Of a stretch of 10,963 bases of DNA, positions 1-7,519 are shown one piece after another. The position numbers were made by a program, and so were the translations under genes. This DNA comes from Clostridium sp. (lineage in GTDB: Bacteria > Bacillota > Clostridia > Lachnospirales > Lachnospiraceae): the NCBI GenBank assembly GCA_016302185.1, contig JAEDOC010000066.1, forward strand, positions 1 to 10,963, written 5' to 3'. The first letter of the stretch is position 1, and every line of letters starts with the position of its first letter. The notes beneath the pieces are model-generated. The model was given only the letters and a program-made list of their open reading frames with translations. It made no database searches and was not told the origin of the DNA.

Positions 1-152
1 GAGAAAAGTCATTAACTACGAGAGAAAGCAACGTCTGGATAACAGTCATGCTTAGAGTATAATTATTGTTTGAATATAAATACCATGGGAAAATCAAAAT
101 TCTTGGGCCACAGGAAGCGAGAAATCAGAGAAGCGTTCGCTCCTATCACTGG

Positions 153-192
153 AAAAAACGCGGAAGATATAAAAAATCTTCCACGTTTTTTT
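153..192 (-). terminator. Rho-independent terminator downstream of the mscS remnant
   Basis: Read on the minus strand this is an A-run, then CG-U-GGAAGAU, a short AU-rich loop, AUCUUCC-G-CG and a run of six U. The one non-Watson-Crick position is a U-G wobble on the minus strand but a C-A mismatch on the plus strand, so the element is better suited to ending minus-strand transcripts. It lies about 55 bases past the mscS stop codon and probably ends the brnQ/mscS-side transcript. It could also work weakly in the other direction because both ends carry A/T runs. Confidence 0.8.
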
Positions 193-246
193 GAAAAGCA
201 GCTGTATACCAGATATGGAAACAAGCTGAAATCTGCTTATGCAGCG

Positions 247-793
247 TTACTTAGCTGCTGTTGTCGTAATCCGGACTGCGGGTGCCTGAATCTGATTCTC
301 TGCCATGGCTTCCGTGATTTTCTGAGTGAGATCAAAATAGACATCCCAGTAATCTTCGCTCTTGCACCATGCTCTGACGGTAAAGTTCATGGCTTCGTTG
401 CTTCCGCCGCTGAGTCGTGCAAAGGGGGCAGGAAAACGTCAGATCCACGCGCCGAAGTGCTTCGGAAGAGAAATTGGTAATATTGGCGTTCATCAGGCTG
501 CCGTTGGGCACGGTGATTTTTTTGTTATCCACGGTCATGAAAACGGTATAGAACAGAGTCAGTTCTTTTACAACGCCTTCCACACCGGAAGCAGAAACAT
601 AATCTCCCAGCTTAAACGGTTTTAATATCATCAGCATGATGCCTCCGGCTAAGTTCGATAACGCGCCCTGTAAGGCCAGGCCGACGGCCACGCCCGCAGA
701 AGCAAGGACGGCAATCACAGAAGCCATGGGAACCCCCAGAATGCTGATAGTGGAGATAACCAGAAGTACATAAAGGCCAATCTTGACGAAACA
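247..793 (-). pseudogene. mscS: MscS-family mechanosensitive channel, broken by deletions
   Basis: MscS proteins are inner-membrane channels that release solutes on hypo-osmotic shock. The minus strand encodes a clear pore helix and beta domain: ASAGVAVGLALQGALSNLAGG (the Gly/Ala-rich TM3), then FKLGDYV and PNGSLMNANITNFS. The reading then stops matching at VDLTFS. The C-terminal end (RLSGGSNEAMNFTVRAW, then DYWDVYFDLT and a TAA at 247-249) continues in a different frame after about position 430. By family comparison roughly 40 residues are missing at that joint. At the other end the frame runs back to a stop codon at 794-796 with no start codon, so TM1 and TM2 and the original start are gone. 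The damaged 5' end lies only about 30 bases beyond the brnQ stop. No functional channel can be made from this copy. The family call is very firm; the pseudogene call depends on the sequence and assembly being correct. Confidence 0.88.
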
Positions 794-824
794 TTAGTTC
801 ATAGATACATCTGATTTGATTGTA

Positions 825-2210
825 TCATTTGCGATTGTTCTGTTCAATCCTTTTCGCTTTATTCCCCGCAGAGAATGCCCGGCAAAGGAATCCCACCGCC
901 AGTCCGATGAGCGCAGGCAGAACCCATCCCAGATTCAAATCGAAGAAGGGCAGAATCGTTCGGGCAGCAGCAACCGCCTGATCCAGATGCAGCGCTGTCT
1001 GTACCGCCGGGGGAAGCGTTTTAAAGAAATCAAAAATTGCCGCCGCCCAGGTAAAGGCAGTTACACTGAGATAAATTCTCCGGTCGTGTTGAAAGAGATT
1101 TCCGCACAGAGCAAGAAGGATCAGGGAAATGGCCGGCGGGTAAATCAGCATCAGCACCGGGATCGAGTAATTAATGATCGAAGAAAGCCCGATGTTGGAA
1201 ATTCCAAAGGAAAAAACGGTAAAAAGGATGGCCCATGCGTTGTAGGAAAGCGCATGCGGAAACATCCGCACAAAGGTCTCGGCGCAGCTGGTTACCAGAC
1301 CGATGGAGGTTTTTAAGCAGGCGAAGGTGATGGTAACTGCCAGAATCAGACTTCCGGCATTGCCAAGATAATGACCGGAGATCTGCGCAAGGGCAATACC
1401 GCCGTTTTCCGAGATCTCAAACAGTCCCCGGGACTGGGCTCCCATCAGAATGGTAAGGATGTAGATCAGGGCCATCAGAAGGCCGGTCAGGATACCGGAA
1501 CGGATGACATCCTTTGCGATGGCGGCATCTTCTTTAATTCCCATCTGACGAATCACATCGATTACAATAATTCCAAAAGCAAGACCTGCGATGGCATCCA
1601 TGGTTCCGTAGCCTTCCACCAGCGCAGCAAATAGTGCGCCGCTCTGATAGGCGCTGTCAGGTTCCACTGCAGAAGCAGCGGTGCCGGGACGGAGCAGTGC
1701 GGAAAAGACAAGCACGGCAAGGAAAAGCAGGAATACCGGATTGATGATTTTGCCAATCCAGAAGGTAATATTTCCCGGACGCAGAGATAGGAACAGAACC
1801 AGTGCAAAGAAAATCAGCGAAAACACAACGAGTGCCGCTGCGTCAGAGATCCTGCCGGAAAGCAAGGGTGCGATTCCTGTGGTAAATGAGGTGGTGGCGC
1901 ATCTGGGAATGGCAAAAAACGGTCCGATGGTAAGATAGAGGAGGCAGGTAAAGAAATAGCTGTATCTTCTTCCTACTTTGTCTGCCAGTGCCTGCAGACC
2001 GTCGGAGTGCGTATTGCCGATGGCGGCAACCCCCAGAATCGGAATGCCGACGGCGGTGATGATAAAGCCGGCCATGGCGGGGAGTACATTCCGTCCGGCC
2101 AGCTGTCCGAGATGAACCGGAAAAATCAGATTTCCGGCGCCGAAAAACATGCCGAACAGTGTTCCGGCCACCAGAATACGCTGCTTCTGGGTTAAATTCG
2201 TATTTTGCAT
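825..2210 (-). CDS. brnQ: Branched-chain amino acid transport carrier BrnQ (LIVCS family)
   Basis: This is a cation-coupled (Na+ or H+) symporter for leucine, isoleucine and valine in the cytoplasmic membrane. At 461 residues it has the usual family length. The N-terminus has the family hallmark LFGMFFGAGNLIFPVHLG (residues about 18-35), and the chain holds around twelve hydrophobic segments, including AGFIITAVGIPILGVAAIG, AALVVFSLIFFALVLFLSL and SLILAVTITFACLKTSIGL. The C-terminus is short, basic and cytoplasmic-looking (GNKAKRIEQNNRK). The ATG at 2208-2210 is preceded by AAAGGAG about ten bases upstream, which supports this start. It is divergent from a LysR regulator, an arrangement typical of regulator-target pairs. 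Its leader holds two hairpins (2228-2281). Transcription may run on through the mscS remnant to the terminator at 153-192. The exact substrate and coupling ion cannot be read from sequence. Confidence 0.93.
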   Translation of the reverse strand: MQNTNLTQKQRILVAGTLFGMFFGAGNLIFPVHLGQLAGRNVLPAMAGFIITAVGIPILGVAAIGNTHSDGLQALADKVGRRYSYFFTCLLYLTIGPFFAIPRCATTSFTTGIAPLLSGRISDAAALVVFSLIFFALVLFLSLRPGNITFWIGKIINPVFLLFLAVLVFSALLRPGTAASAVEPDSAYQSGALFAALVEGYGTMDAIAGLAFGIIVIDVIRQMGIKEDAAIAKDVIRSGILTGLLMALIYILTILMGAQSRGLFEISENGGIALAQISGHYLGNAGSLILAVTITFACLKTSIGLVTSCAETFVRMFPHALSYNAWAILFTVFSFGISNIGLSSIINYSIPVLMLIYPPAISLILLALCGNLFQHDRRIYLSVTAFTWAAAIFDFFKTLPPAVQTALHLDQAVAAARTILPFFDLNLGWVLPALIGLAVGFLCRAFSAGNKAKRIEQNNRK

Positions 2211-2227
2211 GATATATTCACTCCTTT

Positions 2228-2281
2228 CAGGCTTACAAGCAGGGCTTGACGCCTGTTCTAATAGACGCTTTCCAGCCGTCT
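2228..2281 (-). promoter_or_regulatory. Two consecutive hairpins in the brnQ leader
   Basis: On the minus strand, 2281-2263 forms AGAC-(g)-GC, loop TGGAAA, GC-GTCT. Then 2255-2228 forms an outer CAGGC/GCCTG stem, a small internal loop and an inner CAAGC/GCTTG stem closed by a CCT triloop. The second hairpin ends directly beside the brnQ ribosome binding site (2221-2227). It has no U-tract, so it is not a terminator. It could stabilise the mRNA, affect ribosome access or, as DNA dyads, bind the divergent LysR protein. No known riboswitch or T-box was recognised. Confidence 0.45.
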
Positions 2282-2296
2282 GAACTGTTATGTTCT

Positions 2297-2325
2297 ATTG
2301 TAATATTCGTCTTGTGGTTTGGGAA
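2297..2325 (-). promoter_or_regulatory. Putative brnQ promoter
   Basis: On the minus strand there is TTCCCA (-35, 2320-2325) and TACAAT (-10, 2297-2302) with a 17-base spacer. The -35 box is weak (four of six consensus bases), which fits an activator-dependent promoter. It overlaps the lysR promoter on the other strand. Confidence 0.4.
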
Positions 2326-2340
2326 ACGCATGCTTATAAT
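2312..2340 (+). promoter_or_regulatory. Promoter of the lysR gene
   Basis: TTGTGG (2312-2317) and a perfect TATAAT (2335-2340) are separated by exactly 17 bases and lie about 45 bases before the lysR start. The spacer contains a small GTTT-GGG-AAAC dyad (2317-2327), a possible operator. The promoter physically overlaps the predicted brnQ promoter, so occupancy of one may affect the other. Confidence 0.65.
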
Positions 2341-2383
2341 AGAAGTATGAGAAAGTGTAATACCCATGGAAGGGAGGAGCGGT

Positions 2384-3268
2384 ATGGATGCGAAGAAGCT
2401 GGAAATTCTGATGACGGCGGTGGATCTGGGAAGCTTTTCCAAGGCGTCTGAGGTGGTCGGCTATACCCAGTCCGGTCTGACGCATCTGGTCAACAGTCTG
2501 GAGAGGGAAATCGGCCTGCCTCTGATCAAACGAAACCATAACGGAATTTCTCTTACCGAACAGGGGAAGGCACTGATGCCTGCCATCCGCGAATTTCTGC
2601 AGGCGAATACAAACCTGGCAAATAAGATTCAGGCCATTGTCGAAAAACAGACGGAGACCATCCGGGTGGCAGCCTACGCCAGTATTGCCATGCACTGGAT
2701 GCCGGAGATTCTGTACCGGTTCCGGAGACTCTGTCCCAAGGTGGACGTGGACCTGCGCATGGTGGATAATGCGCTGGAGCCCTTTGAGCTGCTGCGGGAC
2801 GGAAAAACAGATGTTATCTTTGCCAGCCGGCAGAACTATGGCAGCTGTGATTGGATTCCGCTATACAATGAGCGGATGTACGCGATCCTTCCGAAGGATT
2901 ATCCCATTGACGGCCGTGAAGAGTTTCCGCTAAAAGAGCTGGAAGGAAAGGATTTTCTGATGCCCTATGGCCGGTTTGATATTGAGGTTCATGGTGCGCT
3001 GGCGAAGGTGGGCATTCGGGTGAAGGAAAAGAGCGCCTATGTGGATGATGAGACGGTAATTCGCATGGTGGGGAAGGGGCTGGGAGTCTCTCTGATGACA
3101 GAGCTGATGATCCGGGGCCGGACGGATGATGTTCTTTGCGTGCCGGTGGTTCCCGACACCATCCGGGAACTGGGGATGGGGCTGCGCCGGGGGGAGGAGA
3201 TTCCCGAAAGCGTGTTGAAGCTCAAAAACTGTGTGATTCAGTTTGTCGGTGAATTGCAGACAGTATGA
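2384..3268 (+). CDS. LysR-family transcriptional regulator
   Basis: A DNA-binding regulator of 294 residues, the normal family length. Residues about 1-60 form the winged HTH: KKLEILMTAVDLGSFSKAS, then VVGYTQSGLTHLVNSLER and LTEQGKAL. The rest is a periplasmic-binding-protein-like effector domain, with segments such as IRVAAYASIAMHWMPEIL and DVIFASRQNYGSCDWIPL. An upstream in-frame ATG at 2366 exists, but the ATG at 2384 is preferred: AGGGAGGAG (2371-2379) sits at the right distance and the family consensus begins there. It is divergent from brnQ and, by the usual LysR arrangement, is likely to control brnQ and itself; the effector is unknown. It ends 23 bases before the recD2-like gene on the same strand, so the two may share a transcript. 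Confidence 0.9.
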   Translation: MDAKKLEILMTAVDLGSFSKASEVVGYTQSGLTHLVNSLEREIGLPLIKRNHNGISLTEQGKALMPAIREFLQANTNLANKIQAIVEKQTETIRVAAYASIAMHWMPEILYRFRRLCPKVDVDLRMVDNALEPFELLRDGKTDVIFASRQNYGSCDWIPLYNERMYAILPKDYPIDGREEFPLKELEGKDFLMPYGRFDIEVHGALAKVGIRVKEKSAYVDDETVIRMVGKGLGVSLMTELMIRGRTDDVLCVPVVPDTIRELGMGLRRGEEIPESVLKLKNCVIQFVGELQTV

Positions 3269-3291
3269 TTTGTAATACAAAGGAGTAAGGA

Positions 3292-5910
3292 ATGGAGCAT
3301 CTTCGCTGTGTAGTAGAGAGAATTACCTATCAGAATGCTGAGAATGGCTATACGGTGCTGAAATGTGCGGTGAAGAATTACAGTGATCTGGTAACGGTTG
3401 TCGGCACTATGCCGGAGATCCATGTGGGGTCGGTTCTGTCGCTGGACGGCAGCTGGAAAATGGATGCGAAGTACGGACGGCAGTTTTCTGTGGAACGGTT
3501 TGAGGAGACATTACCGGCGACGGTTTACGGGATTGAAAAATATCTCGGTTCCGGACTGATTAAGGGGATAGGGCCGAAATTTGCAAAGCGGATTGTGGAG
3601 AAGTTCGGAAAAGACACCTTAAATGTGATTGAGGACACACCGGAGGAGCTGTTAAAGGTCGCCGGGATCGGGAAGGTCCGCGTGGAGCGGATTAAGAAAA
3701 GCTGGCAGGATCAAAAGGAAATCAAAAATATCATGCTGTTTCTGCAGAATCATGAGGTGAGCACATCCCATGCGACAAAGATTTTTAAAACCTATGGCAG
3801 CGACAGCATATCCGTTGTAAAGGAGAATCCGTACCGCCTGGCAGATGATATCTGGGGAATCGGATTTAAGACGGCGGATACCATCGCGGAAAAAATGGGG
3901 ATTGCAAAAGATAAATTTATTCGCCTGAGAAGCGGGATCCTGTATACGCTGAATAGGCTGGCTGAAAGCGGCCATTGCTATGCGGTAAGGGAACAGTTGA
4001 TTGATAAGGCTGTGGAGCTGCTTGGGGTGGATGCACCGGAGCTGGAAATTACTCTGGATGAGATGATTCACACCGAAGATGTGATCAAAGAAGGGGAAGC
4101 CATCTATCTCCCGCCGTTTTATTTTTCGGAAACCGGGTGCGCGAAGCGTCTGCTGCGGCTTCTGTCGGCCGGAAGGCAGATGAATCCGGATCCGGAACAC
4201 ATTCTGGAGATGGTGGAACAGCGTGCTGCTGTTTCTTACGATGCGATTCAGCTGGAGGCAGTGCGGACAGCCATTTCTTCCAAGGTGATGGTTCTGACCG
4301 GCGGACCCGGAACAGGAAAGACGACAACTACCATGGGAATTATCACCGCGTATCAGCTGGCCGGATGTCAGATTTTGCTGGCGGCGCCCACCGGAAGAGC
4401 CGCGAAGCGGATGTCGGAGGCAACGGGAATGGAGGCGAAAACCATTCATCGTCTGCTGGAATATAAGCCGCCGGAGGGCTATCAGAAAAATGAGGAACAT
4501 CCGCTGGAAGGGGATGTTCTGATTCTGGATGAGTGTTCGATGATCGATGTGATGCTGATGTATAACCTCCTGAAGGCCCTGCCGGAGCACATGTCTCTGA
4601 TTCTGGTGGGAGATACGGATCAGCTTCCCAGCGTGGGTGCGGGAAACGTGCTGAAGGATATCATCGATTCCGGCCGGGTCCCGGTGGTGCGGCTCACCAG
4701 GATATTCCGTCAGGCCCAGGGAAGCCGTATCATCATGAATGCCCACCGTATCAATCAGGGGGAACCCATTGATATGCGCGGCGGGAAGAATTCCGATTTT
4801 TTCTTTGCTGCAAAAGAAAGCAACGAGGAAGTTGTGGATACCCTGGTTCAGTATTGTACGAAAAATCTTCCGAAGTACTATCATGCGGATGCATTCCGGG
4901 ACATTCAGGTTTTGACTCCGATGCAGCGGGGGATCTGCGGGGCGGCCAATCTCAACCAGGTACTTCAGGAGGCGATGAATCCGTCCTCCGTATGTCTGCG
5001 TCGTGGAGGTACCCAGTACCGGCTTCATGATAAGGTGATGCAGATCCGGAACGATTATGAGAAGGAAGTGTTCAACGGAGATATCGGAACCGTCGCGGAC
5101 GTGGATATGGAGGATCGGGAGCTGACCGTTGATTTTGACGGCAGAAGGGTGGTTTATGATGTGACGGAGCTGGACGAACTGGTATTGGCCTACGCGGTTA
5201 CCATCCATAAAGCACAGGGGAGTGAATACCCCATCGTTGTCATGCCATTTACCATGAGTCATTTCGTGATGCTGCAGAGAAATCTGCTCTACACCGGAGT
5301 GACGAGAGCCAAAAAGATTCTTGTGCTGATAGGAGAAAAGAAAGCGATTTTTTATGCCATAAAAAATGCGTCAATTACGGCGAGGAATACCATGCTGGCC
5401 GCACGCCTTAAAGAGGGCGGGCCGGAGGAACAGACGGCACAGGAAGCGTCGGCTGCACAGGGAAAGGGATCGAATGGGCATGAGGTATGGAAAAAAGAGA
5501 AAAGGATTCGTTATAAGGGAGGGATCCAGCCATCGATTCTTTCGGAAGCTCCGGCCGTGTATGAAGCAGACTTGTGGAAGCGTCTGTCCCAGTCAAAGTT
5601 TCGCAGCAGCTTTATCTTGAAATCCAATGATCGGAATTATGTTGTAGAAAAGGGAATGGATACCGTGCGCAGTCATGCCGGAGACTTTATCGGGAAGCGG
5701 ATGGCGCCGGCGAAGCCTCATAACGACGGGAAACAGACACCGATGAGAGGTCATCCGGTTTTTGTGGCCCAGCATGCCACTGCCACCTGCTGCCGCGGAT
5801 GTCTGGAAAAATGGCATCATATCCCTCAGGGCCGGGAGCTGACGGAAGGAGAACAGGCATATATCGTGGATGTGATAATGGAGTGGATCGACCGCCAGAT
5901 GAAAAGGTAA
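3292..5910 (+). CDS. recD2: RecD2/TraA-type SF1B DNA helicase with C-terminal DUF4186 domain
   Basis: RecD2 enzymes are 5'-to-3' SF1B DNA helicases implicated in DNA repair, present in bacteria independently of RecBC. Visible in order are an OB-like N-terminus, helix-hairpin-helix repeats (GSGLIKGIGPKFAKRIVEKF, VAGIGKVRVERIK and IWGIGFKTADTIAEKMGI), Walker A GGPGTGKT (337-344), Walker B ILDECSM (411-417), motif III GDTDQLPSV (440-448), YAVTIHKAQGSE (634-645) and YTGVTRAKK (667-675). The helicase core ends near residue 705. A polar linker follows, then a complete DUF4186 domain from residue 760: SKFRSSF, DTVRSHAGDFIGKRMAPAKP, NDGKQTPMRGHPVF, QHATATCCRGCLEKWH and a closing IVDVIMEWI. DUF4186 is a conserved domain of unknown function, as far as I recall usually a protein on its own. 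The clustered Cys and His could bind a metal or serve catalysis. No in-frame start precedes the domain, so it is made as a fusion. AAAGGAG (3279-3285) supports the start. A macro-domain gene follows 37 bases later. Confidence 0.93.
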   Translation: MEHLRCVVERITYQNAENGYTVLKCAVKNYSDLVTVVGTMPEIHVGSVLSLDGSWKMDAKYGRQFSVERFEETLPATVYGIEKYLGSGLIKGIGPKFAKRIVEKFGKDTLNVIEDTPEELLKVAGIGKVRVERIKKSWQDQKEIKNIMLFLQNHEVSTSHATKIFKTYGSDSISVVKENPYRLADDIWGIGFKTADTIAEKMGIAKDKFIRLRSGILYTLNRLAESGHCYAVREQLIDKAVELLGVDAPELEITLDEMIHTEDVIKEGEAIYLPPFYFSETGCAKRLLRLLSAGRQMNPDPEHILEMVEQRAAVSYDAIQLEAVRTAISSKVMVLTGGPGTGKTTTTMGIITAYQLAGCQILLAAPTGRAAKRMSEATGMEAKTIHRLLEYKPPEGYQKNEEHPLEGDVLILDECSMIDVMLMYNLLKALPEHMSLILVGDTDQLPSVGAGNVLKDIIDSGRVPVVRLTRIFRQAQGSRIIMNAHRINQGEPIDMRGGKNSDFFFAAKESNEEVVDTLVQYCTKNLPKYYHADAFRDIQVLTPMQRGICGAANLNQVLQEAMNPSSVCLRRGGTQYRLHDKVMQIRNDYEKEVFNGDIGTVADVDMEDRELTVDFDGRRVVYDVTELDELVLAYAVTIHKAQGSEYPIVVMPFTMSHFVMLQRNLLYTGVTRAKKILVLIGEKKAIFYAIKNASITARNTMLAARLKEGGPEEQTAQEASAAQGKGSNGHEVWKKEKRIRYKGGIQPSILSEAPAVYEADLWKRLSQSKFRSSFILKSNDRNYVVEKGMDTVRSHAGDFIGKRMAPAKPHNDGKQTPMRGHPVFVAQHATATCCRGCLEKWHHIPQGRELTEGEQAYIVDVIMEWIDRQMKR

Positions 5911-5947
5911 ATCAAGAGCGGAGAGGAAGGAATAAAGGAGGAAGCTT

Positions 5948-6469
5948 ATGAAGGTTCAGATTCAGACCGTACAAGGTGATATTACGAAGGTAAAGGATGT
6001 GGAGGCCATTGTAAATGCGGCGAATAACAGCCTTTTGGGCGGCGGCGGAGTAGACGGCGCCATTCATCGTGCCGCCGGACCGGAGCTATTAAAGGAGTGC
6101 CGGACGCTGCATGGCTGTGAAACGGGGCAGGCGAAAATAACCGGCGCTTACCGTCTTCCCTGCCGCTACGTGATTCATACGGTGGGTCCCATCTGGCGCG
6201 GCGGACATAGGGGAGAGGCTGAGGCACTGGCCAATGCTTACCGGAATTCCCTGCAGGTTGCGGTGGAACATGGAATTCGGACGATCGCATTTCCGTCCAT
6301 TTCCACCGGTGTATACAGTTACCCGCTGGAAGAGGCAGCAGGAATCGCGGTAAGAACCGTAAGCGATTTCTGCAGGGAACATGAGGGGGCGTTTGATCTC
6401 GTCCGATTTGTGTTATTTGATTCCCGCACCCTGCAGGCGTATGAGCGCGCGGTTGGGGAAAACAGTTGA
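5948..6469 (+). CDS. ymdB: Macro-domain protein, YmdB-like O-acetyl-ADP-ribose deacetylase
   Basis: A cytoplasmic 173-residue single macro domain that binds ADP-ribose. YmdB-type members hydrolyse O-acetyl-ADP-ribose, and related enzymes remove ADP-ribose from proteins or nucleic acids. The signature runs QGDIT (9-13), IVNAANNSLLGGGGVDGAIHR (starting at 21), AAGP, VIHTVGPIWRGG and STGVYSYP (119-126). Asn26 and Asp36 match the residues known to be needed for activity in E. coli YmdB. The start at 5948 follows AAAGGAGG at a good distance. It lies 37 bases after the RecD2-DUF4186 gene on the same strand, most likely in one operon, which suggests a shared link to DNA damage or ADP-ribose signalling (inference). 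It converges with the reductase gene, leaving only ten bases between the two stop codons and no visible terminator. The true substrate is not settled by sequence. Confidence 0.93.
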   Translation: MKVQIQTVQGDITKVKDVEAIVNAANNSLLGGGGVDGAIHRAAGPELLKECRTLHGCETGQAKITGAYRLPCRYVIHTVGPIWRGGHRGEAEALANAYRNSLQVAVEHGIRTIAFPSISTGVYSYPLEEAAGIAVRTVSDFCREHEGAFDLVRFVLFDSRTLQAYERAVGENS

Positions 6470-6479
6470 GTGAAAAGCA

Positions 6480-7472
6480 TTACCGGTTTGAAAGGATCTG
6501 ATCGATACGATGTAATTCTTCTTCTGTAAATGCCGGCGCGTCCAGAATTTTCACATTTTCTTTTAACTGTTCCGGGCGGCTGGCGCCGACTAAGACGGCG
6601 GTCACCCGGCGATCCCGCAGAACCCACTGCAGGGCCATCTGTGCCAGAGACTGTCCCCGTTCGTTTGCCACATCATTTAATCGGCTTACTTTTGCCCGAT
6701 TATTGTCATTGATATAGCGCTCGGCAACGCTGGTACCCTGATGGGCGGCACGGGAGTCTGTTGGAATTCCGTTTAAATATTTATCGGTCAGCATGCCCTG
6801 AGCCAGCGGACTAAAGGAGATCAGTCCGGAGCCGAATTCTTCCATAATGTCCAGAAATCCATCTTCTACCTTTCGTTCCAATAAATTATACCGGTTTTGA
6901 TTGATCAGGCAGGGCGTTTTATTTTCTTTCAGAATCGGAAGAATTTTTTTCACCTGTTCATTATCATAATTGGACAGGCCGATATACAGTGCTTTGCCGC
7001 TGCGCACCAGGTCGGTTAAGGCCTGGGCTGTTTCCTCCACCGGTGTCTCATAATCGGGGCGATGGTGGTAGAAGATATCCACATAATCTAGCCCCATGCG
7101 TTTCAGGCTCTGATCCAGGCTGGCGGTTAAGTATTTGCGGCTGCCCCAATTGCCGTAAGGCCCCGGCCACATATCATACCCGGCTTTGGTGGTGATGATT
7201 AACTCATCCCGGTAAGGCATCAGATCGTCTTTCAGTATTTTCCCGAAATTCTCTTCGGCGGCGCCTCTCACCGGGCCGTAATTATTGGCAAGATCCAGAT
7301 GAACAATCCCCAGATCGAAGGCAGTGAAGATCAGCTCCTTCATCCGATCCATGGTATTTCCGGATCCGAAATTCTGCCAGAGGCCAAAGGCCAGCTTCGG
7401 CAGAAGAATGCCGCTGTTTCCGCAGCGGTCAAATTGCATGGTTTCATAGCGGGATGGATTTGGTGTATACAT
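6480..7472 (-). CDS. yghZ: Aldo/keto reductase, YghZ/Gpr-like (L-glyceraldehyde 3-phosphate reductase group)
   Basis: A cytoplasmic NADPH-dependent aldo/keto reductase of 330 residues. It closely follows E. coli YghZ (AKR14), which reduces L-glyceraldehyde 3-phosphate, methylglyoxal and other aldehydes. Matching stretches include AFDLGIVHLDLANNYGP, KAGYDMWPGPYG, SRKYLTASLDQSLKRMGL, SPLAQGMLTDKYLNGIP and RGQSLAQMALQWVLRD. The catalytic tetrad is visible as Asp60, Tyr65, Lys96 and His137, and VGASRPEQL near the C-terminus is the usual NADPH-phosphate-binding segment. The start at 7472 follows AGGAG (7481-7485). It lies 47 bases downstream of the AAA-ATPase gene on the same strand, with no terminator between them, so read-through is likely. 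No separate promoter stands out in the gap. A detoxification role is inferred from the family. Confidence 0.93.
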   Translation of the reverse strand: MYTPNPSRYETMQFDRCGNSGILLPKLAFGLWQNFGSGNTMDRMKELIFTAFDLGIVHLDLANNYGPVRGAAEENFGKILKDDLMPYRDELIITTKAGYDMWPGPYGNWGSRKYLTASLDQSLKRMGLDYVDIFYHHRPDYETPVEETAQALTDLVRSGKALYIGLSNYDNEQVKKILPILKENKTPCLINQNRYNLLERKVEDGFLDIMEEFGSGLISFSPLAQGMLTDKYLNGIPTDSRAAHQGTSVAERYINDNNRAKVSRLNDVANERGQSLAQMALQWVLRDRRVTAVLVGASRPEQLKENVKILDAPAFTEEELHRIDQILSNR

Positions 7473-7519
7473 AATATAGTCTCCTGTTTTCTGTCTTATT
7501 TTCTATGAAAGTTTTGATT

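Noticed and set aside
1..55. Plus-strand frame reading KVINYERKQRLDNSHA then TAG, possibly the tail of an upstream gene
   Set aside because: Only 17 codons are visible, other frames read equally well and no family is recognised. It could be real but cannot be supported.
70..480. Plus-strand open frame of 136 codons at the left end
   Set aside because: Its second half is antisense to the mscS remnant, its first half runs through the terminator stem, and it has no good ribosome binding site or recognisable domain.
804..826. Inverted repeat GATACA...TGTATC at the brnQ end
   Set aside because: Six AT-rich pairs with an 11-base loop and no U-run; too weak to call a terminator.
816..1316. Plus-strand open frame antisense to brnQ
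   Set aside because: Low-complexity, Arg/Gly/Lys-rich shadow of a clear membrane transporter gene.
2366..2383. Earlier ATG as the LysR start
   Set aside because: It would place the strong AGGGAGGAG inside the coding region and add six residues not expected in the family.
3652..5262. Long minus-strand open frame (536 codons) antisense to the helicase
   Set aside because: His/Gln/Arg-rich shadow translation of a strongly conserved helicase gene, with no domain of its own.
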